DNA of 55,283 nucleotides, from positions 1-55,283 of the forward strand of contig LUQC01000035.1 of the NCBI GenBank assembly GCA_001627925.1, written 5' to 3'. The stretch's first letter is position 1, and every line of letters starts with the position of its first letter. This document shows positions 38,083 to 47,248 of the stretch, piece after piece. Under the pieces are notes generated by a model, which saw only the letters and a program-made list of their open reading frames with translations, had not been told where the DNA came from and did no database searches. The position numbers and the translations under genes are program-made. Source of the stretch: Rhodobacteraceae bacterium REDSEA-S34_B6. GTDB lineage: Bacteria > Pseudomonadota > Alphaproteobacteria > Rhodobacterales > Rhodobacteraceae.

Positions 38083-38230
38083 AAATTTTGCCTCTGTGCT
38101 GTTTTTAAGTTAATATACTAAGTTCTTATAGTTAATAATACCAATGAACAAGCAAGTCTTCTCAGACCTATAACGGCATATGTTAACACAAAACCATATG
38201 AGAGAAACGATTGTTTTCTGGCTAAATGAA

Positions 38231-38932
38231 CTAGTAAGACCTTATCAGACCAACCAGTCGCCCTTGGACTTTTACGTCACCACTTGGCAGTATTCTGGTT
38301 TCATATGCCGGGTTGGCTGCTTCCAAGGCTATTGCATCGCCTCTGTAAAAAAATCTCTTTAATGTTGCCTCACTATCTTTCACGAGTGCTACAACAATAT
38401 CGCCATTTACCGCTGTTTTTGTTTCTTTTATTACGACAATATCCCCATCGTTAATTCCTTCTTCAATCATGGAGTCACCCTTTACTTCTAGCGCATAATG
38501 GTCGCCTCCATTCCTTAGCATGTGCCTTGGAACGGCTACGTTATGGGAAATTTGACTTATAGCTTCAATGGGAACTCCGGCTGCTATTCGTCCCATTACT
38601 GGAAGCTCGCTCGCATGTACTGAGTCGGAAATAGGTCGAGGATTTACGTCTTCATTGCTTGCCGGATTTATGGTAGAAACGCGGCTTATTTTGGTTACTT
38701 TATTGTTTGTTTCTAGTGAATCTGGCAGCTTAACGATTTCTATGGCGCGCGCTCTGTGAGCAAGCCTTCGAATGAAGCCCCGTTCCTCTAGAGCGGTTAT
38801 AAGTCTGTGAATTCCAGACTTTGAGCGTAAATCCAAAGCCTCCTTCATTTCGTCAAAAGAGGGTGGTATTCCGTCTTTATTCAAATGCTTGTTTATATAA
38901 TTTAATAAATCGAGCTGTTTTCGTGTAAGCAT
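38231..38932 (-). CDS. lexA: SOS repressor LexA
   Basis: Represses DNA-damage genes and self-cleaves when RecA is activated. The 233-residue protein has an N-terminal winged helix ([13 protein letters not shown] and onward to about residue 65), the cleavage bond Ala118-Gly119 in GRIAAGV, and the Ser154/Lys192 catalytic pair (GDSMIEEG and TLKRF). The start ATG at 38932 fits the family opening. Its own promoter carries a GAAC-N7-GAAC box, the alphaproteobacterial SOS sequence, showing autoregulation. Confidence 0.95.
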   Translation of the reverse strand: MLTRKQLDLLNYINKHLNKDGIPPSFDEMKEALDLRSKSGIHRLITALEERGFIRRLAHRARAIEIVKLPDSLETNNKVTKISRVSTINPASNEDVNPRPISDSVHASELPVMGRIAAGVPIEAISQISHNVAVPRHMLRNGGDHYALEVKGDSMIEEGINDGDIVVIKETKTAVNGDIVVALVKDSEATLKRFFYRGDAIALEAANPAYETRILPSGDVKVQGRLVGLIRSY

Positions 38933-38957
38933 GCTTTATCCTCAATTTTTTATCTTT

Positions 38958-38972
38958 GTTCTACTAATGTTC
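38958..38972 (-). promoter_or_regulatory. LexA (SOS) box upstream of lexA
   Basis: On the minus strand GAAC-ATTAGTA-GAAC, an exact GAAC-N7-GAAC direct repeat, the SOS operator reported in Rhodobacterales. It lies 26-40 bases before the lexA ATG and overlaps the -10 element of the promoter at 38958-38986. Confidence 0.85.
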
Positions 38973-38986
38973 CTTTTTTGTGTCAA
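38958..38986 (-). promoter_or_regulatory. lexA promoter
   Basis: TTGACA (38986-38981) and TAGAAC (38963-38958) on the minus strand are 17 bases apart. The -35 is a perfect consensus. The SOS box covers the downstream spacer and the -10, so LexA binding would block RNA polymerase. Confidence 0.7.
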
Positions 38987-39003
38987 GCTTTTGTGAGTTT
39001 TTG

Positions 39004-40179
39004 TTAAATTTTAATGTATTCGCACTGTGTTTTAGCCGGAATAGCCTCTGCGTGCGCAGCTCTGATAAGAAGCGCATCTGAATCGCATAATAAAGCCAAA
39101 CGTGCACTATCTTGGTTCTCTACAGGTTCAAGATATCCGTTTGGTAATAAAACAGCACGCATGTAGTGTTCGCGTGGCCCGTTTTTTGGAAGTGAGGTGC
39201 TACACGGAGCCATTAGGCGGGGCGCGCTTTTTTTCTCTAACCCTAACATTGCCTGTATCAGTGGTTGGATAAATACATAGCCACACACCAAGGCTGAAAC
39301 TGGATTTCCAGGCAGCCCAACAAGTGCGGTCTCGTTGATTTTTCCAGCCATCAATGGTTTCCCAGGACGCATTGCCACCTTATGAAAGCTTTTATCAACG
39401 CCAAAATTATTGGTTGCTTCATTTATTAGATCATATTTACCAACTGAGGCACCGCCAATTGTAATAATTAGATCTGCGTCTTGCGCTAAGCCTATTATAT
39501 ATTCGATAGATTTTAAGTTATCCTGAGCTATTGGTAATATTCGTGGTTCAGCGCCACACTCCTTGCAAAGGGCAGCTATTCCGTATGCGTTAGATGCAAT
39601 TATTTGATCAGCCTTGGGTGACTCTCCTGGAAATACTAACTCATCACCAGTAGAAATTATTGCTACTGTTGGTTTCTTTCGGACGCTTAAATGTGCGAAA
39701 TTCATAGCTGCCAAAAGCGAGATTTCTTTTGCCCCAAGTATTAAGGGTGTTTTTACTTTGTATCCTTTTGAAAAGTCGGTACCTTCGAGCCTTATATTTG
39801 ATTTTTTATCAAAGTTTTCTTTTACAATTATAAACTTTTTGTCAGCCTCTACATCTTCTTGCATGAGTACAAGATTTGCTCCATCTGGGACCCGAGAGCC
39901 AGTAAAAATTCTTACTGCTTCATTTTTATTTATTTTTTTTGGATAAGAATGACCTGCGGCAGACTCGCCAATGACTTTAAATTCTGCTCCTGATTTCAAG
40001 TTTGCTTTATCTATAGCATATCCATCCATCGCTGATGACGGGAAAGGGGGGTTGCTGCGAGTTGATTCCAACGGTTTGGCCAGTACACGTCCTAAGCATT
40101 TTTTTAGCTCAACGGTTTCAACGGGTGTAACTTTCGCAATCAAAAATAATTTTTCTAAAGCCTCTGTTACAGAAATCAT
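39004..40179 (-). CDS. moeA: molybdopterin molybdenumtransferase MoeA
   Basis: Inserts molybdate into adenylylated molybdopterin. The 391-residue protein has the N-terminal [16 protein letters not shown] block, the middle [13 protein letters not shown] with the MoCF-type TGDEL motif, and [14 protein letters not shown] followed by [11 protein letters not shown] near the C-terminal third. It overlaps the moaC end by 4 bases, so the two are translationally coupled. lexA follows after 71 bases with its own regulated promoter. Confidence 0.94.
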   Translation of the reverse strand: MISVTEALEKLFLIAKVTPVETVELKKCLGRVLAKPLESTRSNPPFPSSAMDGYAIDKANLKSGAEFKVIGESAAGHSYPKKINKNEAVRIFTGSRVPDGANLVLMQEDVEADKKFIIVKENFDKKSNIRLEGTDFSKGYKVKTPLILGAKEISLLAAMNFAHLSVRKKPTVAIISTGDELVFPGESPKADQIIASNAYGIAALCKECGAEPRILPIAQDNLKSIEYIIGLAQDADLIITIGGASVGKYDLINEATNNFGVDKSFHKVAMRPGKPLMAGKINETALVGLPGNPVSALVCGYVFIQPLIQAMLGLEKKSAPRLMAPCSTSLPKNGPREHYMRAVLLPNGYLEPVENQDSARLALLCDSDALLIRAAHAEAIPAKTQCEYIKI

Positions 40180-40655
40180 GGATTTTCGATGCGTCCTGAT
40201 TTTCCGCCGTCTTTCATAGTCAGTCTGATATTACCAATTTCAATCGTTTTATCGACGGCCTTCAACATATCATAAATTGTTAGGCAGCTTACTGTTACAG
40301 CAGTTAAAGCTTCCATTTCCACTCCAGTCGGTCCATTAGTTTTTACGTGCGCTTCTATATCAACTCCTGGCAATTCTGTGTTTGGCTCAAGATTAATTTT
40401 AACGTTGCTTAGCGGTATTGGGTGGCAAAGCGGTATTAACTCCGAGGTTTTTTTGCAACCCATGATGCCTGCTACGCGAGCAATTGACAATACGTCACCC
40501 TTCTTGGCTTTGCCCTCGGTCATTATATTGAAGGTCTCACGTTTCATTCTAACGGTACCTTTTGCGATGGCTAATCGGTCGGTATTATCTTTAGAGCTTA
40601 CGTCAACCATGTGAGCGTTGCCCTTATTGTCAAAGTGGGTCAAAGATTTGGACAT
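40176..40655 (-). CDS. moaC: cyclic pyranopterin monophosphate synthase MoaC
   Basis: Converts 3',8-cyclo-dihydro-GTP to cyclic pyranopterin monophosphate, with MoaA. The 159-residue protein has the N-terminal [32 protein letters not shown] with the conserved Lys/His residues, and [21 protein letters not shown]. It starts immediately at the trpC stop (0-base gap) and overlaps moeA, linking molybdenum-cofactor genes to the trpGDC unit. Confidence 0.95.
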   Translation of the reverse strand: MSKSLTHFDNKGNAHMVDVSSKDNTDRLAIAKGTVRMKRETFNIMTEGKAKKGDVLSIARVAGIMGCKKTSELIPLCHPIPLSNVKINLEPNTELPGVDIEAHVKTNGPTGVEMEALTAVTVSCLTIYDMLKAVDKTIEIGNIRLTMKDGGKSGRIENP

Positions 40656-41459
40656 TTATGGTCTCAATGGATTGCTTAGAATTTTCTGAGTTGCTGTTTT
40701 AACGTCTGGTTGTCGCATTAAACTTTCTCCTATTAAGAATGATCGTACGTCTAATTCTGCCATTGACCGGAGGTCCTCAGTATTGAAAAGTCCACTTTCG
40801 CTAACGATCAATCGATCACTAGGTAAAAGTTTGGATAATCTTTTTGTTGTTTCAAGTGAAGTCTCAAACGTTTTCAGGTCCCTGTTGTTTACTCCAATCA
40901 TAGGAGACTTTAAATTCATTGCTCTCTCAAGCTCTATTTCATTGTGTACTTCAATTAAAACATCCATATTCCAGGAGACCGCGGCATGTTCTAGCTCTTC
41001 TGCTTGTTGATCACTGACCGATGCCATAATTATAAGAATACAATCTGCGTTTAGTGCACGTGCCTCCGTAACTTGGTAAGTATCATACATAAAATCTTTG
41101 CGTAGGGCAGGGAGTTGAGTTGACTTTCTGGCATTTGTTAAAAAATCTTTATCACCCATAAAACTTGGCTTATCCGTTAAGACCGATAAACAGGTAGCGC
41201 CTCCTTCTTCATATGCTGTAGCTAACTTTTCTGGATTAAAGTCTTCTCTAATTAAACCTTTTGAAGGTGATGCCTTTTTAATTTCTGCTATCAATCCATA
41301 TCCGTCCTTCTGAGCATCTTTTATAGCTGCATAGAAGTTTCTCACTGGAGATGCAGCTTTTGCAAGCTCCTCGATCCTGCTCACAGATACTAGTTTTTTG
41401 TCTTTTTCAATTTCTTTCAGTTTATATTCTTTAATAGTATCCAAGATGGTCATAGTCAT
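40656..41459 (-). CDS. trpC: indole-3-glycerol phosphate synthase
   Basis: Fourth step of tryptophan synthesis, closing the indole ring from CdRP. The 267-residue TIM-barrel protein has [12 protein letters not shown] near residue 58, [12 protein letters not shown] near 120, [18 protein letters not shown] near 190 and [12 protein letters not shown]. It is monofunctional (no fused TrpF). The ATG at 41459 forms an ATGA overlap with the trpD stop; a second ATG follows two codons later. Confidence 0.95.
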   Translation of the reverse strand: MTMTILDTIKEYKLKEIEKDKKLVSVSRIEELAKAASPVRNFYAAIKDAQKDGYGLIAEIKKASPSKGLIREDFNPEKLATAYEEGGATCLSVLTDKPSFMGDKDFLTNARKSTQLPALRKDFMYDTYQVTEARALNADCILIIMASVSDQQAEELEHAAVSWNMDVLIEVHNEIELERAMNLKSPMIGVNNRDLKTFETSLETTKRLSKLLPSDRLIVSESGLFNTEDLRSMAELDVRSFLIGESLMRQPDVKTATQKILSNPLRP

Positions 41460-42475
41460 AGCTCACCGTTAGAAACCTTTTTTACTAGCTCTAAAGATTC
41501 CTTCGCTCTGCCACTGTCTATACTATGAGCTGCGTACTCAACGCCCTCTTTTAATGAGTCACACTTTCCAGCAATCAACAGCGCTGCGGATGAGTTTAAA
41601 AGCACAGCGTCCCTATATGCACTTTTTTTGCCCTCAAGTAGTGCTTGTAGTTCAGATGCATTTTCTGCCGGAGACCCGCCAAGTATTTCTGATAACTTAT
41701 GAGTAGGTAATCCTGCATCTTCTGGGTGAACCTCGAATGAACTAATTTTCCCATCAAAAAGTTCGACTACAGTTGATACACCGACGATGGTAAGTTCATC
41801 GGTTCCGTCAGATCCATGCACCAACCAAGCTTTTTCACAGCCCAGTGTATCTAAAGTTTCAGCCATAGGGAAAAGTAAGTCTGGTGCAAATGCACCACTA
41901 AGCTGACGTTTTACACCCGCAGGATTGGTTAATGGTCCAAGAATATTAAAAATGGTTTTACATCCAAGTTCTTGCCTGATCGGCATAACATGCTTAGTAG
42001 CGGGGTGATGCATTGGAGCCATCATGAATCCAATCCCAGCATTTTTGATTTCTGCCTCTACGACATCCGCTTCAACCATTACATTTATTCCAAGGGCCGT
42101 TAATGCATCAGCGGCCCCAGATTTTGAACTTAAATTTCTGTTACCATGTTTTGCAACAGTTACTCCGGCACCAGCTACCGCGAAAGCAGCCGCTGTAGAA
42201 ATATTGAGTGTTCCAACTCCATCCCCGCCAGTGCCAACTATATCAATAGAGCCTGATGGAGCATCTACAGGAATGCATCTCGATCTCATTGCCTCAGCGG
42301 CAGCGGAATATTCTGAAACGGATTCACCTCTTGCTCTCATCGCCATCAAAAAGCCACCCACCTGCGAGGGAGTAGCTTTTCCTTCAAACAGGATATCGAA
42401 CGCTAATTTTGCTTGGGCAGTACTTAGCGGACCCTCTGAGGCTGCATAAATTAATGGTTTCATTTCCTCAGTCAT
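41456..42475 (-). CDS. trpD: anthranilate phosphoribosyltransferase
   Basis: Second step of the tryptophan branch: anthranilate plus PRPP to phosphoribosylanthranilate. The 339-residue protein has the glycine-rich [15 protein letters not shown] near residue 84, the [18 protein letters not shown] segment that binds PRPP and metal, and [16 protein letters not shown]. It shares ATGA overlaps with trpG upstream and trpC downstream, so the three are translationally coupled. Confidence 0.95.
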   Translation of the reverse strand: MTEEMKPLIYAASEGPLSTAQAKLAFDILFEGKATPSQVGGFLMAMRARGESVSEYSAAAEAMRSRCIPVDAPSGSIDIVGTGGDGVGTLNISTAAAFAVAGAGVTVAKHGNRNLSSKSGAADALTALGINVMVEADVVEAEIKNAGIGFMMAPMHHPATKHVMPIRQELGCKTIFNILGPLTNPAGVKRQLSGAFAPDLLFPMAETLDTLGCEKAWLVHGSDGTDELTIVGVSTVVELFDGKISSFEVHPEDAGLPTHKLSEILGGSPAENASELQALLEGKKSAYRDAVLLNSSAALLIAGKCDSLKEGVEYAAHSIDSGRAKESLELVKKVSNGEL

Positions 42476-43053
42476 AGTTTGATCCCTGTATTACTAATAA
42501 AATTCTTTACTAATTTATGCCCATGCTCCGATGCTATGGATTCTGGATGAAATTGCACCCCAAAAATAGGAAGTTTTTCATGGGAAAGCCCCATTATTGT
42601 TCCGTCCTTGAGCCATGCTGTTTTCTTTAATTCGCCCGGTAAATTCTCTCTTGAGACAATTAAGGAGTGGTATCGTGTGGCACAAAATGGATCAGGTATT
42701 CCCTCAAATAGTCCTGCACTATCGTGGTGAATTTCTCCCATTTTTCCATGAATAATTTCATGGCAACGAACTATATCCCCTCCGAAGGCCTGTGCGATCG
42801 TTTGATGACCTAAGCATACCCCCAATATAGGTATTTCGCTTTCGGTGGCTTTCAGTGTTAATTCCAAACAGATTCCAGCTTGATCTGGATCGCAAGGGCC
42901 AGGCGATAAAACTATTCCTGATGGTTTCATATTTATAGCATCAGTTGCAGTAATAGCATCATTGCGCTTGACAATTATATTTGGTGACAATGCACCTATT
43001 AAATGAACCAAATTATATGTAAAACTATCATAGTTATCGATAATAAGGATCAT
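42472..43053 (-). CDS. trpG: anthranilate synthase glutamine amidotransferase subunit
   Basis: Provides ammonia from glutamine to TrpE (possibly also serving as PabA). The 193-residue class I amidotransferase starts with [17 protein letters not shown] and has the nucleophile Cys in [16 protein letters not shown] and the catalytic His/Glu in GVQFHPESI. The ATG at 43053 is preferred to an upstream ATG at 43071 because AAAGGG lies just before it and the family starts there. Its partner trpE is over 800 bases away, in a separate unit. Confidence 0.95.
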   Translation of the reverse strand: MILIIDNYDSFTYNLVHLIGALSPNIIVKRNDAITATDAINMKPSGIVLSPGPCDPDQAGICLELTLKATESEIPILGVCLGHQTIAQAFGGDIVRCHEIIHGKMGEIHHDSAGLFEGIPDPFCATRYHSLIVSRENLPGELKKTAWLKDGTIMGLSHEKLPIFGVQFHPESIASEHGHKLVKNFISNTGIKL

Positions 43054-43190
43054 AATTTTTCCCTTTAGCACGATCAGGACTAGCGTCAGAAGTCTTCGTA
43101 GAGTATTATTTATTCTGTGATAGTTGTGGGTATCAATGTGTGCAAGTGTTTTAAGTTTATGCGTGCATTTTTATTCGAGGAGAGAGAACG

Positions 43191-43808
43191 ATAATTAGGT
43201 TTTTAGTTGGTGTTATTTCTGCGCTAGTACTTGGAGGAATAATTATCAGTATCCCTTCAACGGTGAGAATAGTCACGGGCCAAAGCAGTGCATTGCCAAC
43301 TAGTGTTATATTGGAAGTGCCTTCTGGCTCAGAATTTGATCAGTCGAGGCCTGATTTGCCTCCTGTTGCAATTTACCAGCTCGAGCCTGTAACAATGCCA
43401 TCAAATGATAATTTTTTAGTTTTAGACACAGATTTAGAGACTAAATTAACAGACCAAACGACAGCGTCGGCTCTTGAACCAATAACTGATCAGCTTGGAG
43501 ATAACCTTGTTGAAGCACTTGGTCAGCCGACCGCTTCACAAAACCAACTGTTTCAACCGCAGCTCTATGAAACAAGGCCAATCTTGCCATCTATATCCAA
43601 AAATTTGGATTCTTCGTTTGTTTTAAGCGAGACCCCAATGAAAAACCCTTCGACTCAAGCAACTAGTCAAACCCTGGATCAGGTGGAATATGATGGAACT
43701 GTTAATCTTCGACTAGAAAATTTTAATCCAGATCTTCCAGCTGAACCATCAGTACCTTTATTAGAAGCAAATCCAATTGGGGGCAGCGTGCAAAAATCGA
43801 ATGACTAG
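43191..43808 (+). CDS. membrane-anchored or secreted low-complexity protein; possible remnant of a divergent polysaccharide deacetylase gene
   Basis: The open frame reads I-I-R-F-L-V-G-V-I-S and continues through a hydrophobic stretch (to about residue 21) into a Ser/Thr/Pro/Gln/Asp-rich tail, 205 residues in all, with no recognised domain. A good ribosome site (AGGAG at 43178-43182) lies 8 bases before an AUA codon at 43191; the first conventional start (GTG 43263) would drop the whole hydrophobic segment. Thus either AUA/AUU is the start, or the start has been lost. In Rhodobacterales a deacetylase with a similar anchor and long acidic/Pro-rich linker is often found beside these trp genes; here any catalytic domain is missing. 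That homology is inferred from position and style only. Confidence 0.5.
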   Translation: MIRFLVGVISALVLGGIIISIPSTVRIVTGQSSALPTSVILEVPSGSEFDQSRPDLPPVAIYQLEPVTMPSNDNFLVLDTDLETKLTDQTTASALEPITDQLGDNLVEALGQPTASQNQLFQPQLYETRPILPSISKNLDSSFVLSETPMKNPSTQATSQTLDQVEYDGTVNLRLENFNPDLPAEPSVPLLEANPIGGSVQKSND

Positions 43809-43877
43809 TGCCAATGTTCGTAATAAAGTCACTCAATTTGAATATGCTGAATGAGTAAGCAACTTTGGAAAACCGGT

Positions 43878-45383
43878 TTAATCTTTCAGAGTCCCGAAAA
43901 CGGCAGCATCAGCTGCAGCACGCCTTATTGCATTAGATTTGTGAACCGTTTCCATATATTCATCTTCTGGTACGCTGTCATACACTACACCCCCACCAGC
44001 CTGAATATAAAGCTTTTGGTCCTTTAAAATAGCTGTTCGCAGTGCAATGCACATATCCATGTCGCCAGCTGCACTGAAGTAGCCGACCCCGCCACCGTAA
44101 ACGCCTCTTTTTTCAGGTTCTAATTCATCGATGATCTCCATTGCTCTAACTTTTGGAGCACCAGAAACTGTGCCTGCAGGCATGCCTGCAAAAAAAGCGG
44201 ATAGAGCGTCATGTTCCGGTGCAAGCTCTCCAACTACATTCGAAACTATATGCATCACATGACTGTATCGCTCGATTATAAATTCTTCAGTAGGTGTCAC
44301 TGAGCCGATTTTAGATACACGTCCAACATCATTTCTACCTAAATCCAAAAGCATTAAATGCTCAGCTAATTCCTTTTTGTCGTTTAGTAATTCAACTTCT
44401 AAAGCTTTGTCCTCTTCGGGAGTTTTCCCTCTGGGACGTGTGCCGGCAATCGGTCTTATCGTAATTTCGTTATCAAATACTCTTACTAGAATTTCAGGAC
44501 TTGCGCCGATAACTTGAAAATCTCCAAAATTAAAGAAGAACATGAAAGGAGAGGGATTTGTTCGGCGCAAAGAGCGGTATAAGGAAAAAGGTGGTAACTT
44601 AAAATCTTGCGTCCATCTTTGTGACGGTACTACCTGGAAAATATCACCAGCCGTAATGTACTCTTTAGCTTTCTCAACGGCCTTTAGATAATTGGATTTT
44701 GAAAAATTAGAAATTGGTGGATCTATATCTTTTGGATTTCCTAAATTTCTAGTTTCTAATATTTCACACTGAAGTTTTTTAACGGCACCAGCAATTAATT
44801 TTGATGCATTTTCGTAAGACTTTTTTGCATCGTTTTTCTGATTATGCCAGACTGGCACTACTAATATAACCTCACCCTTAGCTCCATCTAAAACAGCAAC
44901 CACAGAGGGACGTAAAAATACTCCATCTGGTAATCCAATTGGGTCTGGGTTTAAATTAGGAAGGTTCTCTATCAGGCGGATGGTGTCGTATCCCAAGTAA
45001 CCAAAAATACCAGCGCTCGCCTGTGGTAAATCTTTTGGAATATCAATGTAACTATCGGATAATAGTTTCCTCAAACTAGTTAATGGGTCAGCTTCCTGCT
45101 TTTCAAATGTGCAAGGCTCATTATCTACTACTCTTTTTAAATAACTCTCATTTCCAGCACATTTCCAAATTCTATCGGGGCGCATACCGATAATGGAGTA
45201 TCGCCCTCTAATTTCGCCACCAGTTACTGATTCAAGAATAAACGAATTTTCTTCCCCGTTTGTTAGTTTAAGCATTAAAGATACTGGGGTGTCCAAATCT
45301 GCGGCTAATCGACAGTAAACTAATTGGCTTATTTTATTATTATGGTTTTTCTCAAAATGCTCATAAGTTGGTGTAAGTTTCAT
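43878..45383 (-). CDS. trpE: anthranilate synthase component I
   Basis: Makes anthranilate from chorismate and ammonia supplied by TrpG. The 501-residue protein has the N-terminal domain and the chorismate-binding C-terminal part with SPFMFFFNFGDFQVIGASPEILV, RPIAGTRPRGKTPEED near residue 320, and MPAGTVSGAPKVRAMEIID. It begins 8 bases after the ppiD stop, so it is probably expressed from the ppiD operon rather than with trpG. No leader-peptide attenuator is visible before it. Confidence 0.95.
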   Translation of the reverse strand: MKLTPTYEHFEKNHNNKISQLVYCRLAADLDTPVSLMLKLTNGEENSFILESVTGGEIRGRYSIIGMRPDRIWKCAGNESYLKRVVDNEPCTFEKQEADPLTSLRKLLSDSYIDIPKDLPQASAGIFGYLGYDTIRLIENLPNLNPDPIGLPDGVFLRPSVVAVLDGAKGEVILVVPVWHNQKNDAKKSYENASKLIAGAVKKLQCEILETRNLGNPKDIDPPISNFSKSNYLKAVEKAKEYITAGDIFQVVPSQRWTQDFKLPPFSLYRSLRRTNPSPFMFFFNFGDFQVIGASPEILVRVFDNEITIRPIAGTRPRGKTPEEDKALEVELLNDKKELAEHLMLLDLGRNDVGRVSKIGSVTPTEEFIIERYSHVMHIVSNVVGELAPEHDALSAFFAGMPAGTVSGAPKVRAMEIIDELEPEKRGVYGGGVGYFSAAGDMDMCIALRTAILKDQKLYIQAGGGVVYDSVPEDEYMETVHKSNAIRRAAADAAVFGTLKD

Positions 45384-45391
45384 AATGACTT

Positions 45392-47224
45392 CTACTGAAA
45401 GTTAACATGCACAGCATTAATCGCACTTTCATCAACCGTAATGCCTCTAGATTTTTGAACATCAGAAACCATAATTCTGAAGAGGTCTTGAGAAAGTGTC
45501 GATTTTATTTGTGTTTCTAATGATTTTAAAATTTCTACTTCTTCTGGCTCATCAGAAACGCCGTCTCGAATGTTTATTAGACGCAATATAGCTATCTCAT
45601 CTTCTATGTCTTCAATTTTGTACTCATCCTCGTTCATTTCAAAAACCGTAGCTAACAATGCAGGAGGTGTTTTATTAGAGAAGTCGTCTCGTGAAACTTC
45701 TTCAAATTTAGTTGATTTCAAAGAGCTTATGTTCCCGTTGGATATGTAAAGTTTGGCCTCATCTTTTAACAACTTGTTTTTCTTTTTAGTAACCCAATTA
45801 TCAAGAACAGATTGATATACCTCATCAAGAGGTTTTAAGGCTGGTTCCAAAATCTCATTTAGCCTCAAAGCAATCACTGACCCATCTTCCAGTACAATAA
45901 TTTCAGGAAAATCTTCGGCTGAAACTGCTGCGGCTGCAGTTCTGAAGCCTTCATATTTTGTTACGTCACTATCTTCCATTCCAGAAAAAAATGCAATTTC
46001 TTTGAGCTCGAGTGGTGTTTCTATTGCTAATTCTTCCAAGCTGGCTCCGGATGCAAGAAGGTCATCAAATTGCTGTGATTGATTGGCAATTTTTATAATT
46101 GCTTCTGCTAATGCTAATTCTTCACTGAGCTGATCCTTCACGGACTCGAAAGTCAAAGTCTTAGCTTCTCTAATTTCGATTAATTTGAAAAGGCTAGGGC
46201 CGAGATCCGTTTCAAATGGCCCTATAATTTCCGATAAATTTGCATTAAATAGCCCATTTCCAGCATCACCCAGTTCAGTTTTTGTCTTAAAGCCGATGTC
46301 AATCTCGCTCCCGGTAAGGCCGCGGTCATTTACCAATTGAGAAAAGGATGTATTTTCATCTTTAATTGATTGTAATGCAGTCTCTGCCTCCTTCGTCGTT
46401 AAAAATACCAACCTTTCAGCGCGTCTTTTTTCTTCTTGCCTAAATTCAGATATTCGTTCCGCGTAGACCTCTTCCAGCAATTGTTGATCTATCTCAATTT
46501 CTTTACTGAGCATTTCTGGGGTCAATATTACATATGTAATCATTTTGGTTTCTGGTTTCATATATTGATCTGAATTTTCTTTGTGATGAGTTTTTAACTC
46601 ATCATCAGTTGGAGTTGGATCCGGCTTATCCAGATCTTTCCATGCGAGCGTTACTGACTCAAAGTCGCGTGTCTGGAATAGATATTTTTCCATTATTTTT
46701 AAGTAATTTAATGGTATCTTTACACCGTCGGTAATGCCAGACTGTAAAATCATTCTTGAGGTTTCAGATCGTATTGCATCCTCATAAATAGAGGGTGTCA
46801 TGCCAGCATTTTCGAGCACAAAAGTGTAGGTTTCTTTGTCAAACTTTCCGTCTATCCCTTGAAAGGCAGATGTTCCATTCAAATTGGTCACAATTACTTC
46901 ATCATTTACCGATATACCTAAACGGTTTGCTTCGTCTTCTAGGCTTTTAGCTGTTATCAACTGGCTTAGAACGTTACTCGTAATACCGAATGCTTGAGCC
47001 TGTTCGAATGTTATTTCCTGTCCCAGTTGAGCAGAAAACCGTCGAAGTTCATTACTGAGCGCTCGTGCATACTCTCTACTGCTAATCTCAGTTTCGCCAA
47101 CCGATGCAACGGCATTGTCTGAGCTAGAAAAATTTACTGCACCAAAGCCGCCGAGACCAATAATTACAAAGGTCATGAAAACCCAAGCGAACGTCTTGCC
47201 CAATTTACTTTTGGAACTTGCCAT
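45392..47224 (-). CDS. ppiD: PpiD-type peptidylprolyl isomerase, membrane anchored
   Basis: Periplasmic folding chaperone anchored in the inner membrane. The 610-residue protein has one N-terminal helix (residues 12-33, FVIIGLGGFGAVNF) with the bulk in the periplasm, a SurA-like N-terminal chaperone region (about 40-200) and a parvulin-type domain around 230-350 (QEEKRRAERLVFL onward), then a second degenerate helical region. The parvulin active-site pattern is weakly conserved, as is usual in PpiD, so catalysis is doubtful. It lies between the aminotransferase gene (24-base gap) and trpE (8-base gap). Confidence 0.88.
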   Translation of the reverse strand: MASSKSKLGKTFAWVFMTFVIIGLGGFGAVNFSSSDNAVASVGETEISSREYARALSNELRRFSAQLGQEITFEQAQAFGITSNVLSQLITAKSLEDEANRLGISVNDEVIVTNLNGTSAFQGIDGKFDKETYTFVLENAGMTPSIYEDAIRSETSRMILQSGITDGVKIPLNYLKIMEKYLFQTRDFESVTLAWKDLDKPDPTPTDDELKTHHKENSDQYMKPETKMITYVILTPEMLSKEIEIDQQLLEEVYAERISEFRQEEKRRAERLVFLTTKEAETALQSIKDENTSFSQLVNDRGLTGSEIDIGFKTKTELGDAGNGLFNANLSEIIGPFETDLGPSLFKLIEIREAKTLTFESVKDQLSEELALAEAIIKIANQSQQFDDLLASGASLEELAIETPLELKEIAFFSGMEDSDVTKYEGFRTAAAAVSAEDFPEIIVLEDGSVIALRLNEILEPALKPLDEVYQSVLDNWVTKKKNKLLKDEAKLYISNGNISSLKSTKFEEVSRDDFSNKTPPALLATVFEMNEDEYKIEDIEDEIAILRLINIRDGVSDEPEEVEILKSLETQIKSTLSQDLFRIMVSDVQKSRGITVDESAINAVHVNFQ

Positions 47225-47248
47225 CTTTACCCCTAGTGATAAGTAGAA

